Assembly (NCBI GenBank): GCA_964511535.1
Contig: CAZEFW010000017.1
Coordinates: 1-64,000 of the forward strand
Origin: CAZCFB01 sp964511535
GTDB taxonomy: Bacteria; Myxococcota_A; Polyangia; GCA-2747355; CAZCFB01
Reading direction: 5' to 3'
DNA: 64,000 nucleotides
Shown here: positions 12,173 through 23,185 of the stretch, piece by piece
Numbering within the stretch: the first letter of the stretch is position 1
How the letters are laid out: the number at the start of each line of letters is the position of its first letter
The notes under the pieces: model-generated
The model's input: only the letters and a program-made list of their open reading frames with translations
Told to the model about the DNA's origin: nothing
Database searches by the model: none
Program-made: the position numbers and the translations under genes

Positions 12173-12748
12173 ATGACCCGACTCGCCCTCGCGGCCGCCC
12201 TGCTGCTGTGCCAGGGGTGCGGCTTCTACTACAAGGCGGTGCGCCAGGAGGCGATGCCGCCCGCCAACATCACCCGCGCCCCGGCGTTCAAGGTGCGCCC
12301 CATCTCGTTCGAGAAGTTGCCCAAGCCGGGAGACTACGAGACCGAGGCTCAGTGGCGCGCGGACACGCGCGGCCTCGCCCCCGAGTTCATCGAGGAGATC
12401 ACGGATCTGGCTGGCGGCGAGGGGCTGTCCGGCAGGGTCTCGGCGGTCAAGCGAGACGAGGCGGTCACCGAGGGCGTCCTGGTGGTGTCGGAGGTGGTGG
12501 ACATCATCCGGGAGTACAACGCCTTCGCCGGCGGGTTCGACTTCCTGGTGGTGGAGCTGACGTTCACCGACGCCAAGACCGGCAGCCAGCTCTACAAGGG
12601 CAAGCTGATGGTCAGCTCCAAGCGATACGGTCCGGTGGGGTGGCGGGCCATGGCCTTCCCGGGGCGCCTGGCCCTGGCCAGCTGGAACCTGGTACCGCCC
12701 ATCATCAGCATCATCAAAAACGGAAAAATAACCCCGGAAATTGACTAG
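12173..12748 (+). CDS. hypothetical lipoprotein
   Basis: A 191-residue protein with a signal peptide and lipobox (LLLCQGC, lipidated Cys16) after a GGAG ribosome site. The body alternates short strands (GVLVVSEVVDIIREYNAFA, FLVVELTFTDAKTG) in a pattern seen in small periplasmic or outer-membrane lipoproteins that report on envelope state; I cannot name the family. It sits 37 bp behind the kinase gene in the same direction. It could be a partner of the kinase's periplasmic region, but this is inferred only from position. Confidence 0.7.
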   Translation: MTRLALAAALLLCQGCGFYYKAVRQEAMPPANITRAPAFKVRPISFEKLPKPGDYETEAQWRADTRGLAPEFIEEITDLAGGEGLSGRVSAVKRDEAVTEGVLVVSEVVDIIREYNAFAGGFDFLVVELTFTDAKTGSQLYKGKLMVSSKRYGPVGWRAMAFPGRLALASWNLVPPIISIIKNGKITPEID

Positions 12749-12795
12749 TTAATTCGCACACCTTTCCCGTTTGACCTCACCAGAACCCGTTCCAA

Positions 12796-12822
12796 GCTTC
12801 AGTTAGAAACTACAACTGAAGC
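12796..12822 (+). promoter_or_regulatory. leader hairpin upstream of ammonium transporter
   Basis: A perfect 9-bp stem (GCTTCAGTT at 12796-12804, AACTGAAGC at 12814-12822) encloses a 9-nt loop and ends directly before the GAGG ribosome site of the ammonium transporter gene. There is no T run, so it is more likely to influence initiation or mRNA stability, or to be a protein-binding palindrome, than to terminate. Confidence 0.5.
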
Positions 12823-12831
12823 GAGGATCTG

Positions 12832-14187
12832 ATGTCACACAAACGGCTGGCTTCACTCATCCTGCTGCTCATCATCAGCGTCGCGGGGGTGCTGGTGCCC
12901 CACACGCCACAGGCGAGCGGAACCGCCCCGGTGAACGCGGGCGACACCGCATGGATGCTCACCGCCACCGCCCTGGTGTTGCTCATGACGCCGGGGCTCT
13001 CCTTCTTCTACGGCGGCATGGTCCGGGGCAAGAACATCATCTCGACCATGCTGCAGAGCTACATCGCGATGGGCTTCATCAGCCTGCTCTGGGTGTTGGT
13101 GGGGTTCAGCCTGGCCTTCGGCGAGAGCCTCTCGGTGATGGGCGTGGGTCTCATCGGAAACCCGCTGACCTATTTCATGCTGCGCGGCGTCGGCCCGGGC
13201 ACCGACCCGAACCTGGCGCCCACCATCCCCTTCATCCTGTTCGCGCTGTTCCAGCTCAAGTTCGCCATCATCACCCCCGCGCTGATCACCGGCTCCTTCG
13301 CCGAGCGGGTGCGCTTCTCCTCCTACTCGCTGTTCATGGTGCTCTTTGCGTTGTTCATCTACGCCCCGCTGGCGCACTGGACCTGGCACCCTGACGGGTT
13401 CTTGCGCGTCTGGGGTGTGCTCGACTTCGCAGGCGGGACGGTGGTCCACATGTCGGCCGGCTTCGCCGCGCTGGCGGGAGCCATGACCCTGGGGCGGCGC
13501 AAGGAGTGGCCGCAGGAGGATACCCCCGGCAACCAGACCAACATCCCGTACGTGCTGCTCGGCACCGGAATGCTCTGGTTCGGGTGGTTCGGCTTCAACG
13601 CCGGCTCGGCGCTGGGCGCCTCCGGGACCGCTGCCCAGGCGTTCTTGACCACCAACACCGCCTCGGCGGCTGCCATGGCCGCCTGGATCTTTTTTGACGG
13701 GCTGGCGGGGCGGAAGGTGTCAGCGCTGGGCGCGTGCATCGGCGCGGTGGTGGGCCTGGTGGCCATCACCCCGGCGGCGGGCTTCGTGAGCGTGGGCTCG
13801 AGCATGTTCATCGGCGTGCTGGCCAGCGTCATCAGCAACCTGGCCGTGCGCGTCAAGGACAGGAGCATGATCGACGACACGCTGGACGTGTTCCCCTGTC
13901 ACGGCCTCGGGGGGATCGTGGGTATGCTGGCCACCGGCGTGTTCTCCAGCGTGGCGGTAAACCCCGACGGCGCCGACGGGCTGATCCACGGCGGCTGGGG
14001 CCTCTTTGGCAGCCACCTGCTCGCCATGGTCATCGTGTCTATCTTCGCCTTCTTCGGGTCGATGCTGCTGTTCCGCGTCACCGACTGGCTGGTGCCGATG
14101 CGAGTCACGGAGGAGCAGGAGGAGGCGGGCCTGGACATGAGCCAGCACGGCGAGTCCATCCTGACCGGTGCGCCGCAGGAGAGCTAG
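12832..14187 (+). CDS. amt: ammonium transporter
   Basis: A 451-residue Amt/Rh-family channel with a signal-like first helix followed by about eleven membrane helices. Visible family marks are TPGLSFFYGGMVR near the start, GSFAERVRFSSY, the first pore histidine in VVHMSAG (H206), GWFGFNAGSAL, and the second pore histidine in CHGLGGIVG (H357). The cytoplasmic C-terminal tail after TDWLVPMRV is short and acidic. It conducts ammonium or ammonia across the inner membrane. No glnK/glnB regulator gene is adjacent, which is unusual for amtB loci; the gene stands alone and converges on the pilT-like gene. Confidence 0.95.
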   Translation: MSHKRLASLILLLIISVAGVLVPHTPQASGTAPVNAGDTAWMLTATALVLLMTPGLSFFYGGMVRGKNIISTMLQSYIAMGFISLLWVLVGFSLAFGESLSVMGVGLIGNPLTYFMLRGVGPGTDPNLAPTIPFILFALFQLKFAIITPALITGSFAERVRFSSYSLFMVLFALFIYAPLAHWTWHPDGFLRVWGVLDFAGGTVVHMSAGFAALAGAMTLGRRKEWPQEDTPGNQTNIPYVLLGTGMLWFGWFGFNAGSALGASGTAAQAFLTTNTASAAAMAAWIFFDGLAGRKVSALGACIGAVVGLVAITPAAGFVSVGSSMFIGVLASVISNLAVRVKDRSMIDDTLDVFPCHGLGGIVGMLATGVFSSVAVNPDGADGLIHGGWGLFGSHLLAMVIVSIFAFFGSMLLFRVTDWLVPMRVTEEQEEAGLDMSQHGESILTGAPQES

Positions 14188-14201
14188 CTGCCTGTCGCGG
14201 C

Positions 14202-16351
<2,150 letters not shown>

Positions 16352-16534
16352 CGCAGTGATTGCCTCCGGGTGGGCATGGGGAGCATGGGTTCTGACCGCA
16401 CTGTTCTTCTACCGATCTACTATAAAGGTTCAGCCACCATCAGCCAGGTCCCATCGCGGGTCCGCTGCCGTTTGGGCGCGGAAAGTGACGACTTTTTGGT
16501 CATCAACGGGATCGGAGCTTCTGCAGCGCCCGCC

Positions 16535-17392
16535 TCATTTCAGCGGCGCGGAGGTGCCGGCCAGCACCTTGAGCGTGGTCCGGTCCTGTACGAACCCGAT
16601 GAGCGAGGACTCCTGCACCTTCAGCGTCGCCGGCAGCTTGATGGTCACCTTGCCGCTGGTGGCGGCCGCCGCGCTGGCGAAGCCGCGCGCCACGTTCTGG
16701 TGGGTCAGGGTCTTGCCCGCGTTCTCCCCCGCCTTGATGGCGCTGACGATGTTGCGCTCCACCACCACCAGCACCATGTCCGCGCCGGCCGGCGGCGACT
16801 TGACCTTGAACCGCGCCTCCAGCTCCGCGCCGGCCATGGCGGGCGCAGCTTGCCAGACGGTGGCGGAGATGGTGACGGGCTGCGCCAGGGCCTCCTGGAT
16901 CCCCTTGCCCGCCAGCTGGACGTTGCTGGCCGGTACCACCTTGGCCCCGTTGATGATCATCTGGGGGGTGTAGATCTTGGTGGACTTCCAGGCCTTGGCG
17001 TAGGCCCGCTGCCGGTCGGAGTGGGCCTTGCTGCCGAAGATGTCGGGCCAGCCGAGTTTGTCCCAGTAGTCCACGTGCCAGGCCACCGGGAACACGCGCA
17101 GCTTCGCCTTGGTCGCCTCGTCCAGCAGCTGGGCGAACACCTTCTCGCCGGGGGGGCAGCTGGAGCAGCCCTCGGAGGTGAACAGCTCCACCAGGGCGAA
17201 CGGCCTGGCCGGGTCGTCGGGCGGCTCGGGCATCGCGTCGGGCTTGAGCGGCAGGTCCGGGTTCTGCTGGCCGGCGTCTGGCGCAGCCGCGGGGCCGTCC
17301 AGGCGCGGGCTGTCCGCGTCGTCGCTGCAGCCAGCCAGGGCTGCCGCGCACAGCAGAACACAGGCGAGGCTTCTGATATGTTTGGAGCGCAT
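16535..17392 (-). CDS. DUF1223 thioredoxin-fold lipoprotein
   Basis: A 285-residue protein with a lipoprotein signal (LAALAGC, lipidated Cys21) and a Pro/Asp-rich linker. A DUF1223 domain follows, starting FALVELFTSEGCSSCPP (about 64-80), with VDYWDKLGWPD and YTPQMIING further on. The CxxC-like SCSSCPP is typical of this secreted thioredoxin-like family, whose function is not established; a redox or metal role in the periplasm is possible. It is divergent from the FG-GAP gene, with 74 bp between the two starts. Confidence 0.82.
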   Translation of the reverse strand: MRSKHIRSLACVLLCAAALAGCSDDADSPRLDGPAAAPDAGQQNPDLPLKPDAMPEPPDDPARPFALVELFTSEGCSSCPPGEKVFAQLLDEATKAKLRVFPVAWHVDYWDKLGWPDIFGSKAHSDRQRAYAKAWKSTKIYTPQMIINGAKVVPASNVQLAGKGIQEALAQPVTISATVWQAAPAMAGAELEARFKVKSPPAGADMVLVVVERNIVSAIKAGENAGKTLTHQNVARGFASAAAATSGKVTIKLPATLKVQESSLIGFVQDRTTLKVLAGTSAPLK

Positions 17393-17466
17393 TGGTTCAT
17401 TATTTCCCAGCAGCAGACCGGTGGCCAGCCCCTGAGGGTTAACCGCCGGCGAAGCTCAGGAGCTCG

Positions 17467-19077
17467 ATGATGAGAACGATCCTCGCTGTCACCTTGACGC
17501 TTCTATTGCCCGGGCCTGTCCTGGCTGACCTGCCCCAGGAGACAGGGTGGCCCCGGGCCATGGGCACCTACCAGTCCGGGCAGTACGTGCTGGCGCCGCG
17601 GGACGGGGTGGCCCTGGCCGATCTGGACGGGGACAAGAAGCTGGACATCGTCGCCTCGTCCGGGGGCAAGGTCTACGCCTGGTCCGCGGCCGGCAAGGCC
17701 CTGGCGGGCTGGCCGGTGACGGTGCAGGGCACCGCCCAGGCGCCGCCCGCGGTGGGGGACGTGGACGGCGACGGCGACCTCGAGGTGGTGCAGGTGTGCC
17801 GCAGCCTGAAGTACTCGGAGACCTCCTGGGTAAACGTGATCCACCATGACGGCAAGGCAGCCAAGGGGTGGCCGGTGAGCTTCAGCACCATGGTCTTTTT
17901 GCCGGTGAACCTGGCTGACCTGAACGGCGACGGCGCCCTGGACCTGCTGGTGCAGGTGAGCAAGTGGCCGCCCGGCGGCACCATCAAGGTGCTGGGCGGG
18001 GACGGCAAGCCGATGGGGCAGTGGGACCGGGACCTGGGGGAGCTGCCCATCGCCCCGCCGTCGGTGGGGGACGTCAACGGGGACGGCTTGCTCGAGGTGC
18101 TTCACACCACGCGCAAGCGGATCATTCTGCGCAAGGGCACCGGGCCGGACTATTTTGGCGGCCTCGTGACGTTCCAGCCTGGCAAGGCGAGCCGATTCGC
18201 TGGCGGGGCGCTGCTGCTGGACTTGCACCCAACGGGCCCGGGGACAGACATCGTCTCGGTGGTCACCGACGACGGCAGCAAGGGCGAGGCCAAGGTGCTG
18301 GTGCACGCCGCCGCGGCCAAGGCCGGCTCCCTGCTGAGCACCATCACCCTGGCCTCGTCCGGCGCCGCCGGGGTGCTCGGCCCGGTGAGCGGAGATGTGG
18401 ACGGCGACGGCGACCGGGAGCTGGTGGTGGGCCTGCGCGGCCTCGGGTTCTACGTGGTGGACCGCAGCGGCAAGGTGGTGCACGGCCCCATCAAGCCGCT
18501 CAAGGACCCGCAGACCGCCCCGGTGCTGGTGGACCTGGACGGCGATGGCGACCTGGAGCTGCTGTGCGACAACAACTCCACGGAGCAGGGCACGGGCAAT
18601 GGGTACCTCGAGGCGTACCACGCCGACGGCAAGGCGGTGGCCGGGTTCCCGCTGCGCCCCAAGGGCAGCACCATGGTGAACAACGCGGCCGTGGCCGACG
18701 TGGACGGAGACGGCAAGCTGGAGCTGGCCCTGGTAACCACCAACCTGACCAAGCCGTTCGAGGCGTGGGTCAACCTCTACGAGCTGCCCAAGGCGAAGGC
18801 GGCCAAGGGCGCCTGGCCCATGTACGGCAACGACAGCCGGCGCTCCTTCTGCGCCGGGTGCCCGGCGGCGAGCAGCAAGAAGTGGCCGCCCGACCTCGGG
18901 GTGCCGGACCTGGGCGCCCCGGACATGGGCGCGCCTGACAGCGGGGCGGACGCCGCGGCGCCGGCGCCGGACGGCAGCGGTGACAGCGGGTGCGCGCTGG
19001 CGGGGCGAGGTGCGGGCGGCGCCTGGCTGCTGTCGCTGTTGCTGATCGGGGGGGCGGCGCGCAGGAGGCGACAATGA
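17467..19077 (+). CDS. FG-GAP/VCBS repeat surface protein with MYXO-CTERM tail
   Basis: A 536-residue secreted protein with an AGGAG ribosome site. Signal peptide residues 1-20 are followed by repeated blade motifs containing DxDGDGxxE/D calcium-binding loops (DLDGDKKLDI, DVDGDGDLEV, DLNGDGALDL, DVNGDGLLEV and more). These predict a seven-bladed beta-propeller of the integrin-alpha type. A Pro/Asp/Ala linker leads to the end GCALAG, hydrophobic stretch and RRRRQ, a MYXO-CTERM-type sorting tail. It is probably a surface-exposed calcium-stabilised binding protein. Its stop overlaps the start of the next gene by ATGA, so the two are translationally coupled. Confidence 0.85.
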   Translation: MMRTILAVTLTLLLPGPVLADLPQETGWPRAMGTYQSGQYVLAPRDGVALADLDGDKKLDIVASSGGKVYAWSAAGKALAGWPVTVQGTAQAPPAVGDVDGDGDLEVVQVCRSLKYSETSWVNVIHHDGKAAKGWPVSFSTMVFLPVNLADLNGDGALDLLVQVSKWPPGGTIKVLGGDGKPMGQWDRDLGELPIAPPSVGDVNGDGLLEVLHTTRKRIILRKGTGPDYFGGLVTFQPGKASRFAGGALLLDLHPTGPGTDIVSVVTDDGSKGEAKVLVHAAAAKAGSLLSTITLASSGAAGVLGPVSGDVDGDGDRELVVGLRGLGFYVVDRSGKVVHGPIKPLKDPQTAPVLVDLDGDGDLELLCDNNSTEQGTGNGYLEAYHADGKAVAGFPLRPKGSTMVNNAAVADVDGDGKLELALVTTNLTKPFEAWVNLYELPKAKAAKGAWPMYGNDSRRSFCAGCPAASSKKWPPDLGVPDLGAPDMGAPDSGADAAAPAPDGSGDSGCALAGRGAGGAWLLSLLLIGGAARRRRQ

Positions 19078-20327
19078 GCACGGGGGGTGGGCCGGCAGGG
19101 AGCGGAGCGGGCGGCAGGGGCGACGCCCGGCAGGACGCGGGCGTGCACGCGCTGTCAGGGCCGAGGACGTTTTCCCACATGACGCGAGAGGAGATCGAGG
19201 CCCTGGCCGGCTTCCGCCGGCGCAAGGAGCTGCTCGGCTCGGAGGTATATGAGCGGCTCGCCGGGAAGCTGTTCGAGGTGACCTACGGGTTGATCCACCG
19301 ACCGGCTGCCGCGCCGCCGCCGCCGCCGTGTAACCGAGACATCGTGCGCGTGGCGACCTGGAACATCGAGCGGGGCATCGAGCTGGACGGCATCCTGCCC
19401 TACCTCGGCAGCCACGAGGAGCTGCTCACCGCTGACATCCTGATGCTCAACGAGGTGGACCTCGGCATGGCACGGTCGGGCAACCGCGACGTGGCGGCAG
19501 AGATCGCCGACCTGCTCGGGTTCAACATGGTGTACGGCAACTCGTACCTCTGCCTCGACGAGGGCGACACCCGTGACGGGCAGTTCGCCACCGAGCCGAA
19601 CAGGGAGAGCCTGCACGGCAACGCCATCCTCTCGCGGCACCCCATCGTGCGGGCCGAGGATGTATCCATCACCGTGAGCAAGGACAAGTACCACAGCGGC
19701 GACCGGCGGCTGGGGCACAAGAAGGCGCTCTGGGCCGAGATCCAGACGCACCTGGGGCCGCTGCCGGTGTTCTCCGTGCACCTGGACGTCATCTGCCATG
19801 TGCAGACCCGCGCCGCGGAGATGGAGGACGTGCTGCAGAAAGTGAAGCAGCGCGGGCTGGGCGACCGGGTGCTGCTCGGGGGCGACCTCAACACCTCCAC
19901 CTACGACGTGGAGAACATCCCGCGGCTGATGTGGAACCTGACCCAGAAGCTGTTCCGCGGCGGGTTTCGCCACGGCATCTACCACTACATGCACCCCTAC
20001 GAGCTGTACGAGAAGCCGATCTTCGACGCGCTGGAGCGGCACGGGTTCGAGTGGCGCACGTTCAACGCCATGGATCAGGAGACCTCGCGCTACGAGGTGG
20101 GGGAGTTTGAGAGTGAGAGCAAGGTGCGCGACTTCCTGCCGCAGTTCGCGGTGGACACGCTCAAGTACAAGCTGCGGCCCTGGGGCGGCGTGGCCCCGCT
20201 GAAGCTGGACTGGTTCGCCGGCCGGGGGCTGCAGCCAGAGAACCCGCGGGTGTTCCACCGGCCCCGCTGGAACGGACGAAGCCTCTCGGACCACGACCCC
20301 GTGGCCGTGGACATCCGCTTCAAATAA
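19074..20327 (+). CDS. endonuclease/exonuclease/phosphatase-family protein
   Basis: A 417-residue protein of the EEP metal-dependent phosphodiesterase fold. Visible motifs are RVATWNIERG with the first metal ligand region, LMLNEVDLGM (catalytic Glu), SLHGNAILSRHPI, VHLDVICHVQTR, LLGGDLNT and the terminal SDHDPV. The set is complete, so the enzyme should be active on a phosphodiester: nucleic acid, lipid headgroup or inositol phosphate cannot be told apart. No signal peptide is seen, so it is likely cytoplasmic. ATG 19074 overlaps the previous stop (ATGA) and follows a GGAGG site. The TAA stop touches the palindromic repeat at 20326. Confidence 0.85.
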   Translation: MSTGGGPAGSGAGGRGDARQDAGVHALSGPRTFSHMTREEIEALAGFRRRKELLGSEVYERLAGKLFEVTYGLIHRPAAAPPPPPCNRDIVRVATWNIERGIELDGILPYLGSHEELLTADILMLNEVDLGMARSGNRDVAAEIADLLGFNMVYGNSYLCLDEGDTRDGQFATEPNRESLHGNAILSRHPIVRAEDVSITVSKDKYHSGDRRLGHKKALWAEIQTHLGPLPVFSVHLDVICHVQTRAAEMEDVLQKVKQRGLGDRVLLGGDLNTSTYDVENIPRLMWNLTQKLFRGGFRHGIYHYMHPYELYEKPIFDALERHGFEWRTFNAMDQETSRYEVGEFESESKVRDFLPQFAVDTLKYKLRPWGGVAPLKLDWFAGRGLQPENPRVFHRPRWNGRSLSDHDPVAVDIRFK

Positions 20328-20429
20328 AAATGTCATATGGTGGGGTCAGACCCCCCTACTTGACATTTTCCCGTGGGCTGCTCCAAAAGTGTCAAGTGGT
20401 GGGGTCTGACCCCCCTACTTGACATTTTT
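20326..20429. repeat. second palindromic repeat cluster
   Basis: Two units, 20326-20369 and 20385-20429, have AAAATGTCA or AAAAGTGTCA left arms, GGGGTCAGACCCC or GGGGTCTGACCCC cores and TTGACATTTT right arms. They match the cluster at 3162-3250. As there, the A run of the first unit overlaps the TAA stop of the gene before it. The inner core is inverted between the two units. Confidence 0.85.
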
Positions 20430-20475
20430 GATGGTGCTAAGCTGCGGGTATTACGTGCGACAGCGAGGTGAGGTG

Positions 20476-21378
20476 ATGAATCTGCGATGCGGCGCTCTGG
20501 CGCTTGCCCTGGTGGTTATGATCTGCGCGGCGACCGAGGCCAGCGGCGCGCCCACAACCCTGAAGAACGACACCTATACGGGAGGCTCCATCTCTGCGGG
20601 TCTGCAGAACGGGTTCTCTGCGGGCGAATCATTCGCCGCGCTGTTCACGCCGCCGTCCTACCCGTTCACCGTGAACAAGATCCAGGCGCTCATCGCTGAC
20701 AAGACCGCCGGCTCGGTCAACAGCAAGGAGTACACCCTGTTGATCTACCAGGACACGCCGGGCTCCAAGGCGCCGGGCGCCAAGCTGCTCGACCTGGCCA
20801 CCTACTTGACGCCTTCCCAGTCGAAGCTGCAGGAGATCGACGTCACCAAGCACAACATCGTCATCACCAAGGGGGACATCCGCGTCCAGTTCCGCCAGCT
20901 GCACACGGGGGCGCCGAGCATCGTGCGGGACAACGGCCCGCGCAAGGCCAAGCGCAACCTCATTCACGGCAAGATCGGCGGGCCCATGGCCTGGCACTGG
21001 GTGGAGGACCTCACCAAGGTGGGCATGAACATCAAGGGCAACTGGATCATCCGGGTGGTCAGCGGCTCGGGCGGCACCCCGGCCGACGCCGGCCCCACCC
21101 CCGAGGGAGGCGCCCCGGCCAGCGACAGCGCCGCGGCCGCCGTGGACGGCGCCTCCGCCGCGGCTGACAAGGGGGCCGTGGGCGGCATGGGCTCCGAGGG
21201 GCAGCCCTGCTACCCCAACAGCACCTGCAACGCCGGGCTCACCTGCCTGTCCAAGCTCTGCGTGGTCGCGCCCGAACCGGACGACGGCTGCTCGGTGGGC
21301 AGCGCCCCCGGCCCCGCCCCTGCCGCCGCGCTGCTGCTGCTGTCGCTGCTGCTCGTCGCCCGCCGACGCCGCGGCTAA
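20476..21378 (+). CDS. secreted MYXO-CTERM protein of unknown function
   Basis: A 300-residue protein starting at ATG 20476 behind a GAGGTGAGG site. It has a signal peptide (ALALALVVMICAATEASG) and a beta-sandwich-like domain over about 25-200 with no recognised motif. An Ala/Asp-rich linker and a Cys-rich knot (GQPCYPNSTCNAGLTC) follow. The C-terminus is GCSVGSAP, a Leu-rich helix and ARRRRG, a MYXO-CTERM-type sorting tail predicting surface retention. It stands alone and converges on the radical SAM gene 13 bp away. Confidence 0.75.
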   Translation: MNLRCGALALALVVMICAATEASGAPTTLKNDTYTGGSISAGLQNGFSAGESFAALFTPPSYPFTVNKIQALIADKTAGSVNSKEYTLLIYQDTPGSKAPGAKLLDLATYLTPSQSKLQEIDVTKHNIVITKGDIRVQFRQLHTGAPSIVRDNGPRKAKRNLIHGKIGGPMAWHWVEDLTKVGMNIKGNWIIRVVSGSGGTPADAGPTPEGGAPASDSAAAAVDGASAAADKGAVGGMGSEGQPCYPNSTCNAGLTCLSKLCVVAPEPDDGCSVGSAPGPAPAAALLLLSLLLVARRRRG

Positions 21379-21391
21379 GACGCCGCCGCCC

Positions 21392-22261
21392 TCACAGCCC
21401 CCGCATGAACTCCGGCTTCAGCGGCACCGAACCGTTGAGCGCCGCCTCGATGAGCTCCAACATCTCCCCGCGGCGCTCGGGGAGCTTGCCCCGCAGCGGC
21501 AGGTAGTTGCTGGCGTGGTTGCATGAGAAGTAGGTGGCGCACTCCAGGCCCATCAGGAACTCCCGGATCTCCACCAGCGACTCCTCGGGATCGGGCAGCG
21601 CCACCTCGCCGCGGGAGATCGCCTCGAACAGCGGCGAGCCAGGCACCGGGGTGTAGGTGAGCAGGGCGGTGAAGGCCGGCGCCATACGGTTGATCTCCGC
21701 GGCCGAGGCACGGGCGTGCTCCATACTCCGCTCGCGTCCGCCCAGGCCGATGAGCACCATGACGCTCACCGATATGCCGGCCTCCTGCGCCCGCAGCACG
21801 GCGGCCGTGATCTCGTCCGGCGTGGCGCCCTTGTCCACCCGCCGCAGCGTCTCGGCGTCACCGCTCTCGAGCCCCATGTAGAGCAGGCGCAGCTTGCGCT
21901 GGCTCAGGCGCCGCAGCGCCTCGGGGCTCTTGCGCAGCACGTCCCTGGCGTTGGCGTACGCCGACACCCGCTGCAGCCGCGGGAAGGCGCTGTTGATCGG
22001 CTCCAGCAGCGCCTCCAGCCTGCGGGGCGACAGGCACATGGCGTCGCCGTCGGCCAGGAACACCCGCCTCGCGCTGTCCCCCATCACGGCCCGGGCCTGG
22101 GCGATGTCAGCCGCCACCTCGGCCTGAGGCCGCGGCCGGAAGCGCTTGGCGCGGTACATGCTGCAGAAGGTGCAGCGGTTGTGCGAGCAACCGAGGGTGA
22201 CCTGGAAGATGAGGGACTCTGCCTCCGACGGAGGCCTGAACAGGGGCATGTCGTACTGCAT
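21392..22261 (-). CDS. radical SAM protein
   Basis: A 289-residue radical SAM enzyme with the cluster-binding motif GCSHNRCTFCSMY near residue 25; the spacing is CX4CX2C rather than the commonest CX3CX2C. A partial TIM barrel follows (LADGDAMCLSP, YMGLESGDAETLRRVDKG, MVLIGLGGRE, TYTPVPGSPL). It reductively cleaves SAM through a 4Fe-4S cluster; the substrate is unknown. It is the last gene of the GbsR-like/polyprenyl synthase/MenA operon, 13 bp after menA. A role in quinone or isoprenoid metabolism is therefore plausible, but this is inference. Confidence 0.85.
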   Translation of the reverse strand: MQYDMPLFRPPSEAESLIFQVTLGCSHNRCTFCSMYRAKRFRPRPQAEVAADIAQARAVMGDSARRVFLADGDAMCLSPRRLEALLEPINSAFPRLQRVSAYANARDVLRKSPEALRRLSQRKLRLLYMGLESGDAETLRRVDKGATPDEITAAVLRAQEAGISVSVMVLIGLGGRERSMEHARASAAEINRMAPAFTALLTYTPVPGSPLFEAISRGEVALPDPEESLVEIREFLMGLECATYFSCNHASNYLPLRGKLPERRGEMLELIEAALNGSVPLKPEFMRGL

Positions 22262-22274
22262 GAGACAGAGAGTA

Positions 22275-23168
22275 CTACCCGATGAACAGGCCCACCACCA
22301 GCAGCGCGCCGAACAGCAGGTGGAGCTGGGCGGTGCGCTCCACCAACGCCTCGGGGAACGCGCGGGGCCGCGCCCGCAGCACCGCCAGGCACAGCTTCAG
22401 CGCCAGGGGCAAGGTGACCAGCGCCAGCAGGCACCAAAACGGCAGCAGCCCGAAGGCGGCCAGCGCCGGCACCGAGAGGTAAGTCCCGCCCACCAGCGCC
22501 GCATACTCGGCCTTGCCCGCTCGCAGCCCCAGCAGGTTGGCCAGGGTGCGCACGCCGCGCTGACGGTCGTCGTCCAGGTCGCGCACGTTGTTGGCGCACA
22601 GCACGGCGGTGACCAGCAGCCCCACGGGCACGCTGGCAGCCCAGATCCCGGCCGGCAGCTGACCGGTGGCGGCCAGCGCCGCGCCGGCGGCCATGAGCGG
22701 CCCCATCATTGCGAACACCAGCGGCTCGCCCAGGGCGCGGTACTTCAGCATCAGCGGCGGCGCGGTGTAGAAGTAGCCGCCCGCGATGCCCGCGGCGCCG
22801 ATGGCCAGCAGCTGCCAGCCGGTGGCCCAGACCAGCACCGCCCCCAGCGCTGCGCTGGCGGCGAAGGCGGCCAGGGCCGCCGCCCGCACCTGCCCTGCCC
22901 CCAGCTCGCCAGCCACGATGACCCCGGAGCCGCCGAGGGTATCAACGGTGTCCACGCCCCGCTCGAAGTCCACCGCGTCGTTGATCAGGTTGGTGGCGAT
23001 GTGCACCAGCAGCCCGGCTGCCAGCAGCAGGGGCAACCGCCACAGGCCCAGCGCCGCGCCCTGCCAGTGGGCATAGGCGATGCCAAACAGCAGCGGCACC
23101 ACCGACGCCGGCAAAGAGTATGCGCGGATGGCCTTGAACCAGCTCCCGAGGTCACGCGTCTTCGACAT
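22275..23168 (-). CDS. menA: 1,4-dihydroxy-2-naphthoate polyprenyltransferase (MenA-like)
   Basis: A 297-residue UbiA-superfamily membrane prenyltransferase with about eight or nine helices. The first aspartate motif is NLINDAVDFERGVD and the second NNVRDLDDDRQRG, the pattern of MenA. MenA joins a polyprenyl diphosphate to dihydroxynaphthoate to make demethylmenaquinone. The start at 23168 follows an AGGAGGA site. The polyprenyl diphosphate synthase that could supply its substrate is 17 bp upstream, which supports the assignment. Related UbiA enzymes with other aromatic acceptors remain possible. Confidence 0.85.
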   Translation of the reverse strand: MSKTRDLGSWFKAIRAYSLPASVVPLLFGIAYAHWQGAALGLWRLPLLLAAGLLVHIATNLINDAVDFERGVDTVDTLGGSGVIVAGELGAGQVRAAALAAFAASAALGAVLVWATGWQLLAIGAAGIAGGYFYTAPPLMLKYRALGEPLVFAMMGPLMAAGAALAATGQLPAGIWAASVPVGLLVTAVLCANNVRDLDDDRQRGVRTLANLLGLRAGKAEYAALVGGTYLSVPALAAFGLLPFWCLLALVTLPLALKLCLAVLRARPRAFPEALVERTAQLHLLFGALLVVGLFIG

Positions 23169-23185
23169 GGTTCGTCCTCCTCTGT

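Noticed and set aside
16352..16534. A clear promoter upstream of the pilT-like gene
   Set aside because: A TATAGT-like -10 can be seen on the minus strand near 16425, but no -35 at a proper distance, so I did not list it.
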